64,000 nt of DNA from Desulfovibrio gilichinskyi (GTDB taxonomy: Bacteria; Desulfobacterota; Desulfovibrionia; Desulfovibrionales; Desulfovibrionaceae). The stretch covers positions 682,001-746,000 of the forward strand of contig NZ_FWZU01000002.1 in assembly GCF_900177375.1 (NCBI RefSeq), read 5' to 3'. Shown piece by piece: positions 27,059-36,538 of the stretch. The notes under the pieces are model-generated. The model was given only the letters and a program-made list of their open reading frames with translations. It was not told the origin of the DNA and ran no database searches. The position numbers were made by a program, and so were the translations under genes. Numbering within the stretch: the stretch's first letter is position 1; each line of letters opens with the position of its first letter.

Positions 27059-28939
27059 TTGAAAAAAGTCAAAGACTATAAATTTATAATCTCGGTAGTG
27101 ACATGTTTGTTACTGCTTATTTTTACGCCTCTATTGCAGGCTAAAGATACTCCTTCAGCTGTGGTTGAAAAAGTATGGACTGTTCGTGTTTCTACTTTTG
27201 AAAATGAAAGCAATGCGTGGGATTTTGTTAAATATTTGAAAAGTAATGGCTATAAACCGGTTGTTATAAGAATTTTCGATTCAAAATATAAACTTTGGAC
27301 GGCTGTGCAGATCGGTGATTACCCTACACGCAGTCAGGCTGTGGCGTCTGCCAGTTCATTTAAACGCAAAATGAAGCTGGACTATCAGGTTAAAGGGATG
27401 GATCGAGAATTTCTTGCTGAAAGGACCGCTGTTTCACAAAATGCCCCGTTACCTGCAAGACCTGATGAAGCCGCACCAAGTTACTCCGTAAAGCGAAAAG
27501 TAGTTAAGACTGCTCTGAGTAGTGGTAAGACAGCAAATAGTTTGCGAGGAGTTTCTGAGGATTCCTTTTATGAACTTACTCAGGATGATGTGTTGCGGGA
27601 TGTTTCTAACCTCCAAAGAAAAATTATTTTAACCCGTATAATGATCAGGCGTGGTTACATTAGTGATGGAATCAGGATGTATGAAGAACTTGTTAAGACA
27701 CACCCTGAAGATATGAACCTGCGCGAAGAATATATTTCAACGCTTATCGATAACGAAGAATATAATAAGGCCGGAAGTCTGCTTCAAAGCTGGCTTGAAG
27801 ATGATCCTGCCGCTTCCGGTGCTTTAAGTCTTAGCTCTCGGATTAAATTTTTAACAGGCGACTATTCACAGCAACAGGCTTCTTTAAATTATCTTTTGAA
27901 ACTTCGCCCCGGGGATACGGATGCATTGTCTTCCCGCGCCTATGGACGACAGGACGACGGGGATTGGCTTGGCGCAATTGAAAGCTTTTCCGAACTGATT
28001 GACCGTGATCCTGAAAACGTTGATGCACGGCAAGCTCTGTCCGGACTTCTAAAGCAGCACAGACCGAGGCTTAATCTTACTCCTCGTGTTTACCTGCAGA
28101 CTAATGATACTATAACAACTTCAATGAACACTAATTTCTCCATGCAGTTGGATGAACTGACTCGCGGCGAATTTATTTATGATTTTACGCAGATTTATCG
28201 CCCAGCCGGCGATGGTATTGAGAAAGTAGATAAAACCGTTAACCGCGGAGCTTTTCTCTTCCGTAGAGATCTCACCCGCACGTTCACCGGAATTCTGGGT
28301 GTAGGAGCTTTTGAGGGAACAGCGGAAGGTTTTACCGGCGCACTCGGGTTTGATTGGCTGGTTAGCGATTCAGGTCCTCTGTCTTTAATGCTTGATTACA
28401 ATAATCCGTGGACAGATGAACCTTCCGCCGCAAATTATAAAGGTCGATATAATCAGATTTCAATGACTTATGACGGTTTTTATAATGATACATGGGGGCT
28501 GTTCATGAACGGTCAGGTTCGTCAGTATGTCGTAGATAACGACAGATTATACGGAACCAAAGGGGTTTATAATGTTATTTTAACGAGAAAGCTTTTGGAT
28601 AACCCAGAGCTTTATGTATCCTATTCATACTACCGTTCACATTTTAAATACGATGATGATAATTATACACCGATTGCAATGGTGCAAAATGAAAGTATTC
28701 ATACACTTAGTACAAGCTTCAGCAAGTGGTTTTGTGATTCCATAGGAATGCAGGTTTCAGGAGGAATAAGGCAGGATGAATTTAAAAGTTCTCCAAGCTA
28801 TTTCGCTTCTCCGAATTTGCTTATGAAACTCGGCGAGAGATGGGAATTTAACGCAGGCTATGAATACAGCAGTGATTCCGGTCTTGTCGGCGGCGGTGAA
28901 AGTCAGGCAATTACCGGAGGAATCAATTATGTTTTCTAA
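27059..28939 (+). CDS. pelB: PelB-like outer-membrane porin with SPOR and TPR regions (split PelB, C-terminal part)
   Basis: 626 residues from a TTG start behind AAGGA. The order is a signal peptide (MKKVKDYKFIISVVTCLLLL...LLQA), a SPOR-like domain (about 35-115: WTVRVSTFENESNAWDFVKY), TPR repeats (about 190-330), then a beta-barrel from about 340 with alternating aromatic strands ending in GGINYVF, a terminal aromatic as in outer-membrane proteins. It matches the PelB pore module. The SPOR domain, which binds denuded peptidoglycan in other proteins, is not part of Pseudomonas PelB. Confidence 0.85.
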   Translation: MKKVKDYKFIISVVTCLLLLIFTPLLQAKDTPSAVVEKVWTVRVSTFENESNAWDFVKYLKSNGYKPVVIRIFDSKYKLWTAVQIGDYPTRSQAVASASSFKRKMKLDYQVKGMDREFLAERTAVSQNAPLPARPDEAAPSYSVKRKVVKTALSSGKTANSLRGVSEDSFYELTQDDVLRDVSNLQRKIILTRIMIRRGYISDGIRMYEELVKTHPEDMNLREEYISTLIDNEEYNKAGSLLQSWLEDDPAASGALSLSSRIKFLTGDYSQQQASLNYLLKLRPGDTDALSSRAYGRQDDGDWLGAIESFSELIDRDPENVDARQALSGLLKQHRPRLNLTPRVYLQTNDTITTSMNTNFSMQLDELTRGEFIYDFTQIYRPAGDGIEKVDKTVNRGAFLFRRDLTRTFTGILGVGAFEGTAEGFTGALGFDWLVSDSGPLSLMLDYNNPWTDEPSAANYKGRYNQISMTYDGFYNDTWGLFMNGQVRQYVVDNDRLYGTKGVYNVILTRKLLDNPELYVSYSYYRSHFKYDDDNYTPIAMVQNESIHTLSTSFSKWFCDSIGMQVSGGIRQDEFKSSPSYFASPNLLMKLGERWEFNAGYEYSSDSGLVGGGESQAITGGINYVF

Positions 28940-29032
28940 TTTTATTCTTACTACGTCATTCGAAAATATAATTTTTGAAGCTAATAATAGATCTATTGTG
29001 AATAGAATCATTCTATCAGCGGGTTGCAGATA

Positions 29033-30442
29033 ATGCTTAAGGTTCATGCTGTCATAAAAAAATATAAGCTTTCAAAGTATTTTGAAGCTTTTACCGGAAT
29101 AATCGCTCTCACGGTTATCAATTTAATTTTTTTCCGATCTGATCCTGGTTTTGTTAACGTTTCCCCGCATCCTTACTGGATTATCGTGTTGCTCACCGCT
29201 TCGCGTTACGGGTTCAGCGGTGGAGCCTTTGCCGGGAGTATTGCCGCGATTGCTTATTTGGGATTTACCTTACTATCAGTTCCGGACCTTGCTCTTGTAA
29301 ATTTTAAAAGTCTTTCGATGTGGGGAAAGCCTGCGTTGTTTTTTATTGTGGGTGTTGTTATCGGCGAAATGCGTGAACTTAATATCAAAGAATACAATTT
29401 GTTAAGTGAAGAACGTGATGCGTATAAAGAAGCTTTCGGTAAAATAAAAACAAAGTTTGATGTTTTAAGTGAAGCAAAGCAGGAAATCGATACCAGAATT
29501 ATTTCTCAGGAAAACACTTTGGGAACTTTGTATGAAGCTGCGCAGGGCCTGCGCTCTTTGAATGAAGAAAGTATATTTCCTGCTGTTCTTGAAATTCTCA
29601 GAGATTTTATGAGTGTCGAAGATTGCTCCATTTATACACTCGAAGGTGATGAATTTAAACTCAATACCGCTATGAGGCATGGGAAAAGTCCATTGCCGGA
29701 CACTATTCCATACTATGAAGGATTAATGGGACTTGCGGCTGAAGATAAGAAAACGGTCTCTATTAAGGATGTTGCTAATCCGGAAAGCATGCCCCTTGGC
29801 ATAATCATTTCGGCGCCGATTTTAGCGGATAATCAAAAGCATGTAATCGGTGTTTTGAATGTTGAAAAAATGCCTTTTATGAAATTCAACAGTGATTCCG
29901 TAAGAATTGCCGGACTTGTTGCCGACTGGTGCGGAAGCAGTATTGAAAACGCTACTATCTTTCAAGAAACTAAAGACAAACTTATCGCAGATGAAATGAT
30001 CGATGCTTATACGTATGATTATTTTAAGAGAAGACTGCGCGAAGAATTTGTAAGATCTCGCAGATATGAGCTGGATTTGTCGCTTATTCTTCTTGAATTT
30101 CCAAGTTTGGAAAATGCTTCGGATGAAGGCAGAGAAGATGTCTTGATGGCGTTCAGCATGATTTTGAAAAATCAGATTCGCGAAATTGATATTTTGTTTT
30201 TAAATGATAAACCAGGATCATTTTTTCTAATCCTTCCAACCACTCCTCCAGCCGGTGCGAGGGTGGTGGTTAAAAATATTTTGAATGCGTTTAAGGCATT
30301 AAGTATGATGGCGTTTGAATCAGATGCAAGTCTGGTTGAAATTCGCGCCGGAGTTTCCGGTTATTCAATGGATATGGAAGAACCGATGGATATGGTTAAA
30401 GCCGTAGAAGAGGATGTCGTAAGTGTCTTATTTGCGGAGTAA
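29033..30442 (+). CDS. pelD: PelD c-di-GMP receptor
   Basis: 469 residues from ATG 29033 (an in-frame TTG lies nine bases upstream). About four membrane segments occupy residues 20-115, followed by a coiled coil, a GAF domain (about 165-310) and a degenerate GGDEF domain. The GGDEF site is lost (LNDKPGSFFLILP), but the inhibitory-site motif RxxD is kept as Arg383-Glu-Ile-Asp386, the c-di-GMP binding signature of PelD. It should switch on Pel synthesis at the inner membrane through PelF/PelE/PelG. It overlaps pelE by 20 bases. Confidence 0.9.
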   Translation: MLKVHAVIKKYKLSKYFEAFTGIIALTVINLIFFRSDPGFVNVSPHPYWIIVLLTASRYGFSGGAFAGSIAAIAYLGFTLLSVPDLALVNFKSLSMWGKPALFFIVGVVIGEMRELNIKEYNLLSEERDAYKEAFGKIKTKFDVLSEAKQEIDTRIISQENTLGTLYEAAQGLRSLNEESIFPAVLEILRDFMSVEDCSIYTLEGDEFKLNTAMRHGKSPLPDTIPYYEGLMGLAAEDKKTVSIKDVANPESMPLGIIISAPILADNQKHVIGVLNVEKMPFMKFNSDSVRIAGLVADWCGSSIENATIFQETKDKLIADEMIDAYTYDYFKRRLREEFVRSRRYELDLSLILLEFPSLENASDEGREDVLMAFSMILKNQIREIDILFLNDKPGSFFLILPTTPPAGARVVVKNILNAFKALSMMAFESDASLVEIRAGVSGYSMDMEEPMDMVKAVEEDVVSVLFAE

Positions 30443-31484
30443 AGTAATCCTTGCGGGGCGACTTTGGTTCGCTGCCGCTTTTTTACTTGCATATCTGTTC
30501 GAAATCAGTGCGGGCTGGTTTTATGTAAACAGGTCTGCATCTCCGTATTTTATATACGCTGCGCTGTGTGTTCATATTTTAGCAGCTCTTTCCTTTTTTA
30601 TTACCCGGCCTAAACCCAGATCTTTGCCGGGCGTCGGATATTATTACCCGCGCCTTATGGCTTTGTTTACGTTTTTTATGCCAGGAATCGGACTTCTTGG
30701 AACATCGATGACCTTGCTTTTTTCACGAATTTTTATGGACAGTCACGGTCTTGCCAAAGAGTATAAAGAAAAGGCTTTTGAAAGCGGAGCTCTGGACGTT
30801 GATCTTCCGGATGATATCAATGCTTTTTTGTATGAAGAACTGGATATTCATCCTATCGCAGATATCCTTGCCGGTGATGATGTCGGAATGAAACGCGGCG
30901 CAGTTAACTTGCTTAGAAGGATCGGTTCGGCTGAGGCTGTTTCGCTGCTGAGAAAGAGTTTGTCTGATGAAAATGCCGAGGTCCGTTTTTATGCACATAC
31001 CGCTCTTGCCCGTATGGAAGAAGATTACTCTCAGCTGCTTGATAAAGCAGAAATGCGCACTAAAAAATATAACAGTGCGCAATCTCACGCGGAGCTAGGC
31101 GCTGTTTATAGAAATTATGCCAATAGCGGTCTGCCGGAGATTAATATTCAGGAACACTCGTTGAAGCTGTCTTGTGAGAACTGGAAGATTGCGTGTGAAA
31201 TGTTACCTGATAATACGGATTACCTTATGAGGTTGGCGGAAATTTATATTGAAAGCCATAGGTTCGCTGAAGCTGTCGAACTATATAAAAATACTCGGAA
31301 TAATCCTGATCTCGAACTGGAATCACGTTTAGGAATATGCAGAGCTTACTTTGAAATGGGCAATTTTATAGCGTTGTTCCATGAAGTTGAGACCATGCGG
31401 GCGAAACCTGCTTTGGAATCTTCTGATCCATTTAAAAAAGTTGTGTATAATTTTTGGATGAGTGGAGATTCTGTATATGAGTAA
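30423..31484 (+). CDS. pelE: PelE inner-membrane TPR protein
   Basis: 353 residues from a GTG start within the pelD end, with GAGGA upstream. Three to four hydrophobic segments lie in the first ~110 residues. A soluble part with a HEAT-like stretch (KRGAVNLLRRIGSAEAVSLLRKSL) and TPR-like repeats to the end (YLMRLAEIYIESHRFAEAVELYK) follows. This matches PelE, which joins PelD and PelG in the synthase complex. It overlaps pelF by eight bases. Confidence 0.85.
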   Translation: MSYLRSKVILAGRLWFAAAFLLAYLFEISAGWFYVNRSASPYFIYAALCVHILAALSFFITRPKPRSLPGVGYYYPRLMALFTFFMPGIGLLGTSMTLLFSRIFMDSHGLAKEYKEKAFESGALDVDLPDDINAFLYEELDIHPIADILAGDDVGMKRGAVNLLRRIGSAEAVSLLRKSLSDENAEVRFYAHTALARMEEDYSQLLDKAEMRTKKYNSAQSHAELGAVYRNYANSGLPEINIQEHSLKLSCENWKIACEMLPDNTDYLMRLAEIYIESHRFAEAVELYKNTRNNPDLELESRLGICRAYFEMGNFIALFHEVETMRAKPALESSDPFKKVVYNFWMSGDSVYE

Positions 31485-32997
31485 TGACGATAATAAAAAT
31501 GAAAAAGAATATGATGTTTGTCTGCTTCTGGAAGGGACTTATCCGTTTGTTTCAGGAGGGGTCTCAAGCTGGATTCATAATTTAATTAAGGGAATGCCTG
31601 ACCTGACATTCACAGCGGTTTGTATTCTGGCAACGTCTAAGGAAAAAGCTGAATACAAGTATGAAGTTCCGGATAACTTTGTAGATCCCAAAATTATTTA
31701 TCTTCATGACCATGTGGATATTAAACAGAGTATGTTTAATAAAATTTCTAAGAAGAATATGCAAAAGATGACAGAATTTCATAAGAACATTGATCTGTTA
31801 GATATAGATTTTATGAAAGAGATTGTCACTTTGTTCCGTGAGGGTAAGTTTCCTCTCAGCGAATTAATACATGGTAAAAAAACCTGGGATCTATTGATTG
31901 AGCGGTATGGACCCGAAGTAAATAAAGAGTCCTTTATCGATTACTTCTGGACATTTCGTTTTACACATCTCCCAATTTTTAAAATGCTCCCGCTGGAGCT
32001 GCCTAAGGCAAAAGTGTACCATACAATTTCAACCGGGTACGCTGGGCTTTTAGGGGTTATTGCAAGGATTACCACAGGTCGTCCTTTGCTGCTCACTGAG
32101 CATGGAATTTACGTTAAAGAACGTAAAATTGAAATTTCGCAGGCTGAATGGATTTACCATAAAAATGATGACAGATTTAGGGTGGATAGTAAGCTCGGAG
32201 CAATTCAGACATTTTGGATTCGCATGTTCGAGCAGCTTGGAAAAATCTGTTATGATTATTCTTCAGAAATATACACGCTGTACGAAGGTAATAAGCAGTT
32301 GGAAATACTTGAAGGAGCCGATCCTGCAAAAATCAAGATAATTCCGAATGGGATCAGTCTTAAAAATTTTCTGGGGTTAAAACCTGAAGACCATGATTAC
32401 AAAGGGCAGACTGAATTCGCCGTTGGTTTTGTCGGCAGAGTTGTGCCTATTAAAGATGTTAAGACATTCCTGCGTGCCTGTAAGATTGTTGCTCTTAAAA
32501 TTGATAAGCTCAAAGTTTATATAATGGGGCCGACCGAGGAAGATGAAGAATATTATGAAGAATGTCTGAATCTCGTAAAGCTGCTTCACCTTGAAAATAT
32601 AGTAGAATTTACAGGCAAGGTTAAGGTTGCAGATTATCTTCCTATTTTGGACGTAATTGTGCTGACAAGCATCAGCGAAGCGCAGCCTCTTGTCATAATG
32701 GAGGCCAACTGCGCCGGAGTACCTGCGGTTGCTTCAGACGTCGGTTCGTGCCGTGAATTACTGGAAGGGCGGACAATCAGTGATAAAGCTCTCGGACCTT
32801 CAGGCATTGTAACAAAAGTTGCAGATCCGGTCGGGACAGGGGAGGCTATTTTGACCATACTGCAAAAGCCTGTTCTCAGAAAAAAGATGTCACTTGCCGG
32901 TATTGAACGGGTGAAAACTTTTTATAAAGAATCTGATTTGAACAAAACATATTTGAAAATTTATCATAAGCACATGAAGATGGAAGACTTGGAGTAA
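31477..32997 (+). CDS. pelF: PelF glycosyltransferase, family 4
   Basis: 506 residues from ATG 31477 (GGAG nine bases before); a GTG 15 bases upstream is less likely. The start CLLLEGTYPFVSGGVSSWIHNLI is the PelF signature, and the C-terminal GT4 motif SEAQPLVIMEANCAGVPAVASDVG carries the E-x7-E pair. PelF is the cytosolic polymerase that uses UDP-activated N-acetyl-hexosamine. It sits between pelE and pelG as in Pseudomonas. Confidence 0.95.
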   Translation: MSNDDNKNEKEYDVCLLLEGTYPFVSGGVSSWIHNLIKGMPDLTFTAVCILATSKEKAEYKYEVPDNFVDPKIIYLHDHVDIKQSMFNKISKKNMQKMTEFHKNIDLLDIDFMKEIVTLFREGKFPLSELIHGKKTWDLLIERYGPEVNKESFIDYFWTFRFTHLPIFKMLPLELPKAKVYHTISTGYAGLLGVIARITTGRPLLLTEHGIYVKERKIEISQAEWIYHKNDDRFRVDSKLGAIQTFWIRMFEQLGKICYDYSSEIYTLYEGNKQLEILEGADPAKIKIIPNGISLKNFLGLKPEDHDYKGQTEFAVGFVGRVVPIKDVKTFLRACKIVALKIDKLKVYIMGPTEEDEEYYEECLNLVKLLHLENIVEFTGKVKVADYLPILDVIVLTSISEAQPLVIMEANCAGVPAVASDVGSCRELLEGRTISDKALGPSGIVTKVADPVGTGEAILTILQKPVLRKKMSLAGIERVKTFYKESDLNKTYLKIYHKHMKMEDLE

Positions 32998-33000
32998 CAG

Positions 33001-34371
33001 ATGGCAGGTATAGGATTTGAATTAAGGCGGATGCTCGGCAAGGACAGTTATTTGTCCGAGATGTCAGCGTACTTGTATGCTGCTATGGTTTCATCCGGCC
33101 CATGGCTCATGAGCGTCCTTTGTTTATCTATTCTCGGGCTGTATTCATATTCAGGTTTTTCGCGTATTGATCAGGAAATTTTCAGAACAACGATTATTTA
33201 TGTTTATGCTTTTACGCTGATTTACGTGGGGTTCATTCAGCTTGTGGTAACTCGTTATCTTGCTGATAAATTTTATCTGGGTGAAGAGCGGATTACACTT
33301 ACAGCTTTTTTTTCAAGTTCAATCCTTGTGCTTGCCTTAGGAGCAATTATCGGTGTCGGTGGGATTTGGACCTTTGAACTTACGCTTACATATAAAATTA
33401 TAGCAGTTATTCTGTTTCTTCTTGTTGCAATGATCTGGCTGGCTATGATTTTCCTTTCCGCTGTAAAAGATTTCCGCAGTATCGTGCAGGCTTTTGCCAT
33501 AGGCACTTCGGTCAGTGTTGGTGCAGCGTTTCTGCTTTACCCTGTTATGGGGCTTAATGGATATCTGCTTGGGTATACCATAGGGCAGGCTGTGATTTAT
33601 TTCTGGCTGCTGGCGAGGCTGCTGGCAGAATTTTCACCAGGACGGGTATGGGACTGGGGGATGCTCGCTTATTTTATAAAGTACTGGCAGCTTGCTTTAA
33701 TCGGTGTGCTTTTCAATCTGGCAATATGGATAGATAAAATTTTGTTCTGGTTTGCGCCTGATTCGCGAATGGTGGTTCCTTACCTGCGAACGCATGATTT
33801 GTACGAAGGTCCGATCTTTTTTGCATATTTAACAATTGTTCCTACGCTTGCAATCTTTTTAGTCAAAATTGAAACGAAGTTTTATGAACATTATCATGAT
33901 TATTTTGCTAAAATAATGTCTAAAAAAGACCTTTTCAGTATCTTGGAAGAGAAGAAAGGAATGGTCAGCATGCTAAGGGAAAGCTTGCGTGAAATTCTAA
34001 TTGTGCAGGGAACATTGACGCTGTTATGTCTTTTTATGGCTTCAGACTTTATTGAGATTGTAGGGCTTTCTCCTATTCAGAAACCGCTTTTGCAGATCGC
34101 GTTGATCGGTGCATTCATGCAGGCTATGCTCTCTATTGCTGTAATTATTTTATTTTATTTTGACTTACGTAAAGAGGTTTTACTGATAACCTTGGTTTTT
34201 CTATTGAGTAACGCAGGGCTTACGTTACTCAGTATGAAATTAGGTTTTACTTTTTATGGCTATGGGTACTGCTATTCCTGTTTTATGTCTTTAATGTGCG
34301 CATATTACTTTGTTTCAAAGAGTGTGACAAACCTAGAGTACATCACATTTGCCGGGCAACCTATAATTTAG
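33001..34371 (+). CDS. pelG: PelG inner-membrane transporter-like protein
   Basis: 456 residues with about twelve hydrophobic segments. The N-terminus MAGIGFELRRMLGKDSYLSEM and the segment MVSSGPWLMSVLCLSILG are typical of PelG, a polysaccharide-transporter-like membrane protein that forms the synthase complex with PelD, PelE and PelF and is thought to move polymer across the inner membrane. It starts three bases after the pelF stop. The whole protein is intact. Confidence 0.95.
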   Translation: MAGIGFELRRMLGKDSYLSEMSAYLYAAMVSSGPWLMSVLCLSILGLYSYSGFSRIDQEIFRTTIIYVYAFTLIYVGFIQLVVTRYLADKFYLGEERITLTAFFSSSILVLALGAIIGVGGIWTFELTLTYKIIAVILFLLVAMIWLAMIFLSAVKDFRSIVQAFAIGTSVSVGAAFLLYPVMGLNGYLLGYTIGQAVIYFWLLARLLAEFSPGRVWDWGMLAYFIKYWQLALIGVLFNLAIWIDKILFWFAPDSRMVVPYLRTHDLYEGPIFFAYLTIVPTLAIFLVKIETKFYEHYHDYFAKIMSKKDLFSILEEKKGMVSMLRESLREILIVQGTLTLLCLFMASDFIEIVGLSPIQKPLLQIALIGAFMQAMLSIAVIILFYFDLRKEVLLITLVFLLSNAGLTLLSMKLGFTFYGYGYCYSCFMSLMCAYYFVSKSVTNLEYITFAGQPII

Positions 34372-34393
34372 GATTGTGAAAAAAGGGGGGGCT

Positions 34394-35353
34394 ATGACAA
34401 AAAAAATATGTCTGGTTACAGGATGTGCTGGATTTATAGGCAGTCATCTCACACAGCGACTCATTGATCTCGGTCATTTTGTTGTGGGAGTTGATAATTT
34501 GTTTTCCGGGTATGTACACAATATGGAAGGTTTTTTGGATCATCCGGATTTTAAATTCCATGAAATTTCAATAACAGAAGAGGATTTGCTTGAAAGTTTA
34601 AAAGAAGCATATCCTGATCTTGATGTAATATTTCAATTAGCAGCTATTGTGAGTGTTCCTTATTCTGTTGAACATCCTAAACTTACAATGGACGTTAATT
34701 TTGAAGCTGCAAGAAAAATGTTTGAAGCATCGATAACGCTTGGAATTTCACACTTTGTTTTTGCCGGATCTGCCGCAGAATACGGAAATGAAGAAAGGCT
34801 TCCAGTCCGCGAAAAATATGCAACGGATGAGGTAAAACATTTCAGCCCGTATGGCGCCTCGAAGTATAAATTTTCATCGTTTTTAGAAAAATCTGGGTCA
34901 GGGTGTTCTCTGCGGTTTTTTAATATTTTCGGACCGCGTCAGGACCCCACAAGTCAGTATAGCGGTGTGATCTCCAGGTTTATTGATTTCGGACTGGATG
35001 GTAAAAATATGGTTATATTCGGAGACGGCACTCAGTCCCGTGATTTTTTATATGTCTCGGACGTTGTTGATTCCTATTTAATAGCCGCGGGACTTGATCC
35101 TCTTGGGCGCGGGCCGCTTACCGGAATCTATAATGTCGGAACCGGAAACGGAATTTCAATTTTGGAATTGGCGAACACTGTTTCCGCGTTAACAGCTGCC
35201 CCTTTAGAATTTGTTTTTAAGCCTGAACGGGTTGGTGACATAAAACATTCCCGCGCAGATGTAAGTAAAATTTCAGCTGCGGGATTCAGTCCTGCGGTGT
35301 CTTTTGACGATGGGTTAAAAAAAACGATTGAATGGTCAAGGTCCTGTAAGTAA
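34394..35353 (+). CDS. NAD-dependent sugar-nucleotide epimerase (PelX-like)
   Basis: 319 residues from ATG 34394, preceded by AGGGGGGGCT; the frame is open six codons upstream from a GTG. It is an extended short-chain dehydrogenase: TGCAGFIGSHL nucleotide site, GSAAEYG, and catalytic Tyr-x3-Lys in SPYGASKYK. It ends with the usual UDP-sugar region. Its place directly after pelG suggests a UDP-GlcNAc 4-epimerase supplying UDP-GalNAc for Pel, as described for PelX. Other UDP-hexose epimerase activities are possible. Confidence 0.85.
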   Translation: MTKKICLVTGCAGFIGSHLTQRLIDLGHFVVGVDNLFSGYVHNMEGFLDHPDFKFHEISITEEDLLESLKEAYPDLDVIFQLAAIVSVPYSVEHPKLTMDVNFEAARKMFEASITLGISHFVFAGSAAEYGNEERLPVREKYATDEVKHFSPYGASKYKFSSFLEKSGSGCSLRFFNIFGPRQDPTSQYSGVISRFIDFGLDGKNMVIFGDGTQSRDFLYVSDVVDSYLIAAGLDPLGRGPLTGIYNVGTGNGISILELANTVSALTAAPLEFVFKPERVGDIKHSRADVSKISAAGFSPAVSFDDGLKKTIEWSRSCK

Positions 35354-35406
35354 TTTCTGCAATTATTGTCTCAGTAAAATTATATCAAAGAATAAAGGTT
35401 TATAAA

Positions 35407-36483
35407 ATGGTTGAGAGTAATGACGATTTGGAAATAAAAATTCTGCGTAACGCTGAAGTTCAGGAAGCTTCTGCCGAGTACGTCGATAAACTTTTCTGCA
35501 AATCAAATAGCGATTTTGAAGTTGTCGCAATTCTTAGGAAGTTGGCGTTAGATAGGATTTATCATGAAATGATTGAGAATCCTGACGAGTTCAAGGAGAA
35601 ACCTCAACTGTCATCCGGTGAACGATGGGATGGTAAAAAACCTGCCGGACCTAGAGATTTTTTAAAAAAAAGAATTGCTCTTCCGTCGCTGCCTCAGGTT
35701 TTGATTCAAATTCAAAATGTCATTAATGATCCGGATAGCTCCGCAAGTGATCTTGCTGAAGTTATAAGTATGGACCCAAAGCTAGTCGCTGCAATTTTAC
35801 GTCTAGCCAACAGTGCCATGTTCAATTTTAGAACGGAGGTAGATACTCCCACAAGAGCTGTAGCCCTTTTAGGCTTTAAACAGGCCGGTTCTTTAGCTCT
35901 TGGAACGGTTTCTCTAAGTTTATTCAAACGTTCAAAAAATGCAGTTCTTGAGGTTGAAAAATTTTGGAAACATTCTATAGCCTGCGGGATTATTGCTCAA
36001 GAAATTGCCCGCGCCGTAAAACTTGGTGATCCTGAGCGTTTTTTTGTATCCGGCCTTCTTCATGACATAGGGCTTTATGTACTCTTTGAGAGTGAAAAAA
36101 GTCTTGCTGTTGAATTGGTGCGCCTAGCCAATGAGAGCGCAGAGAGTCTTTATGATGCTGAAAGGGAACTTTTAGGTTTTGATCACGCCATCCTCGGCGG
36201 GGTAATAATTAAAGATTGGAGTTTTCCAAGATCTCTCGTTATTGCCGCGGCCGGGCATCACAGCCCTGAAAAGGCTAAAGAGGATCCTGATGCCGGAGTC
36301 GTGCATGTTGCTGATTATGCGGCCAGATCATTGGGATATGACCTCGGTATTTCTCCCGTTCTCGGAAATCTTGATGAAGCCGCATGGGATAATATCGGAA
36401 TTACAGTTAATCAGTTTGCCGGATTGATTCCTCAATTTAAATTGTTGATTGATGAAATCTTCGAAATATTAAGCTCAGAATAA
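35407..36483 (+). CDS. HDOD-domain signalling protein
   Basis: 358 residues. After a ~90-residue N-terminal stretch, an HDOD domain (about 95-295) follows, with the phrases LPSLPQVLIQIQNVINDPDSSASDLAEVISMDPKL (broken into two helices) and GLLHDIGLYV. The protein ends with a short helical tail. HDOD proteins resemble HD-GYP domains but lack the hydrolase motif and act in signalling. It is 53 bases after the epimerase with no terminator between, so it may be the last gene of the pel transcript. Confidence 0.85.
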   Translation: MVESNDDLEIKILRNAEVQEASAEYVDKLFCKSNSDFEVVAILRKLALDRIYHEMIENPDEFKEKPQLSSGERWDGKKPAGPRDFLKKRIALPSLPQVLIQIQNVINDPDSSASDLAEVISMDPKLVAAILRLANSAMFNFRTEVDTPTRAVALLGFKQAGSLALGTVSLSLFKRSKNAVLEVEKFWKHSIACGIIAQEIARAVKLGDPERFFVSGLLHDIGLYVLFESEKSLAVELVRLANESAESLYDAERELLGFDHAILGGVIIKDWSFPRSLVIAAAGHHSPEKAKEDPDAGVVHVADYAARSLGYDLGISPVLGNLDEAAWDNIGITVNQFAGLIPQFKLLIDEIFEILSSE

Positions 36484-36518
36484 AAAATGCCCGGCATGAA
36501 TCATGTCGGGCATTTTTT
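36482..36518. terminator. Bidirectional terminator
   Basis: AAAAAATGCCCGGCATG and CATGTCGGGCATTTTTT form a stem with a three-base loop, with an A run before and a T run after, so it can stop transcription from both sides: the pel/HDOD run on plus and the metallo-hydrolase run on minus. It starts at the HDOD stop codon. Confidence 0.9.
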
Positions 36519-36538
36519 ATTGTTGTTTTAAAGTTGCT

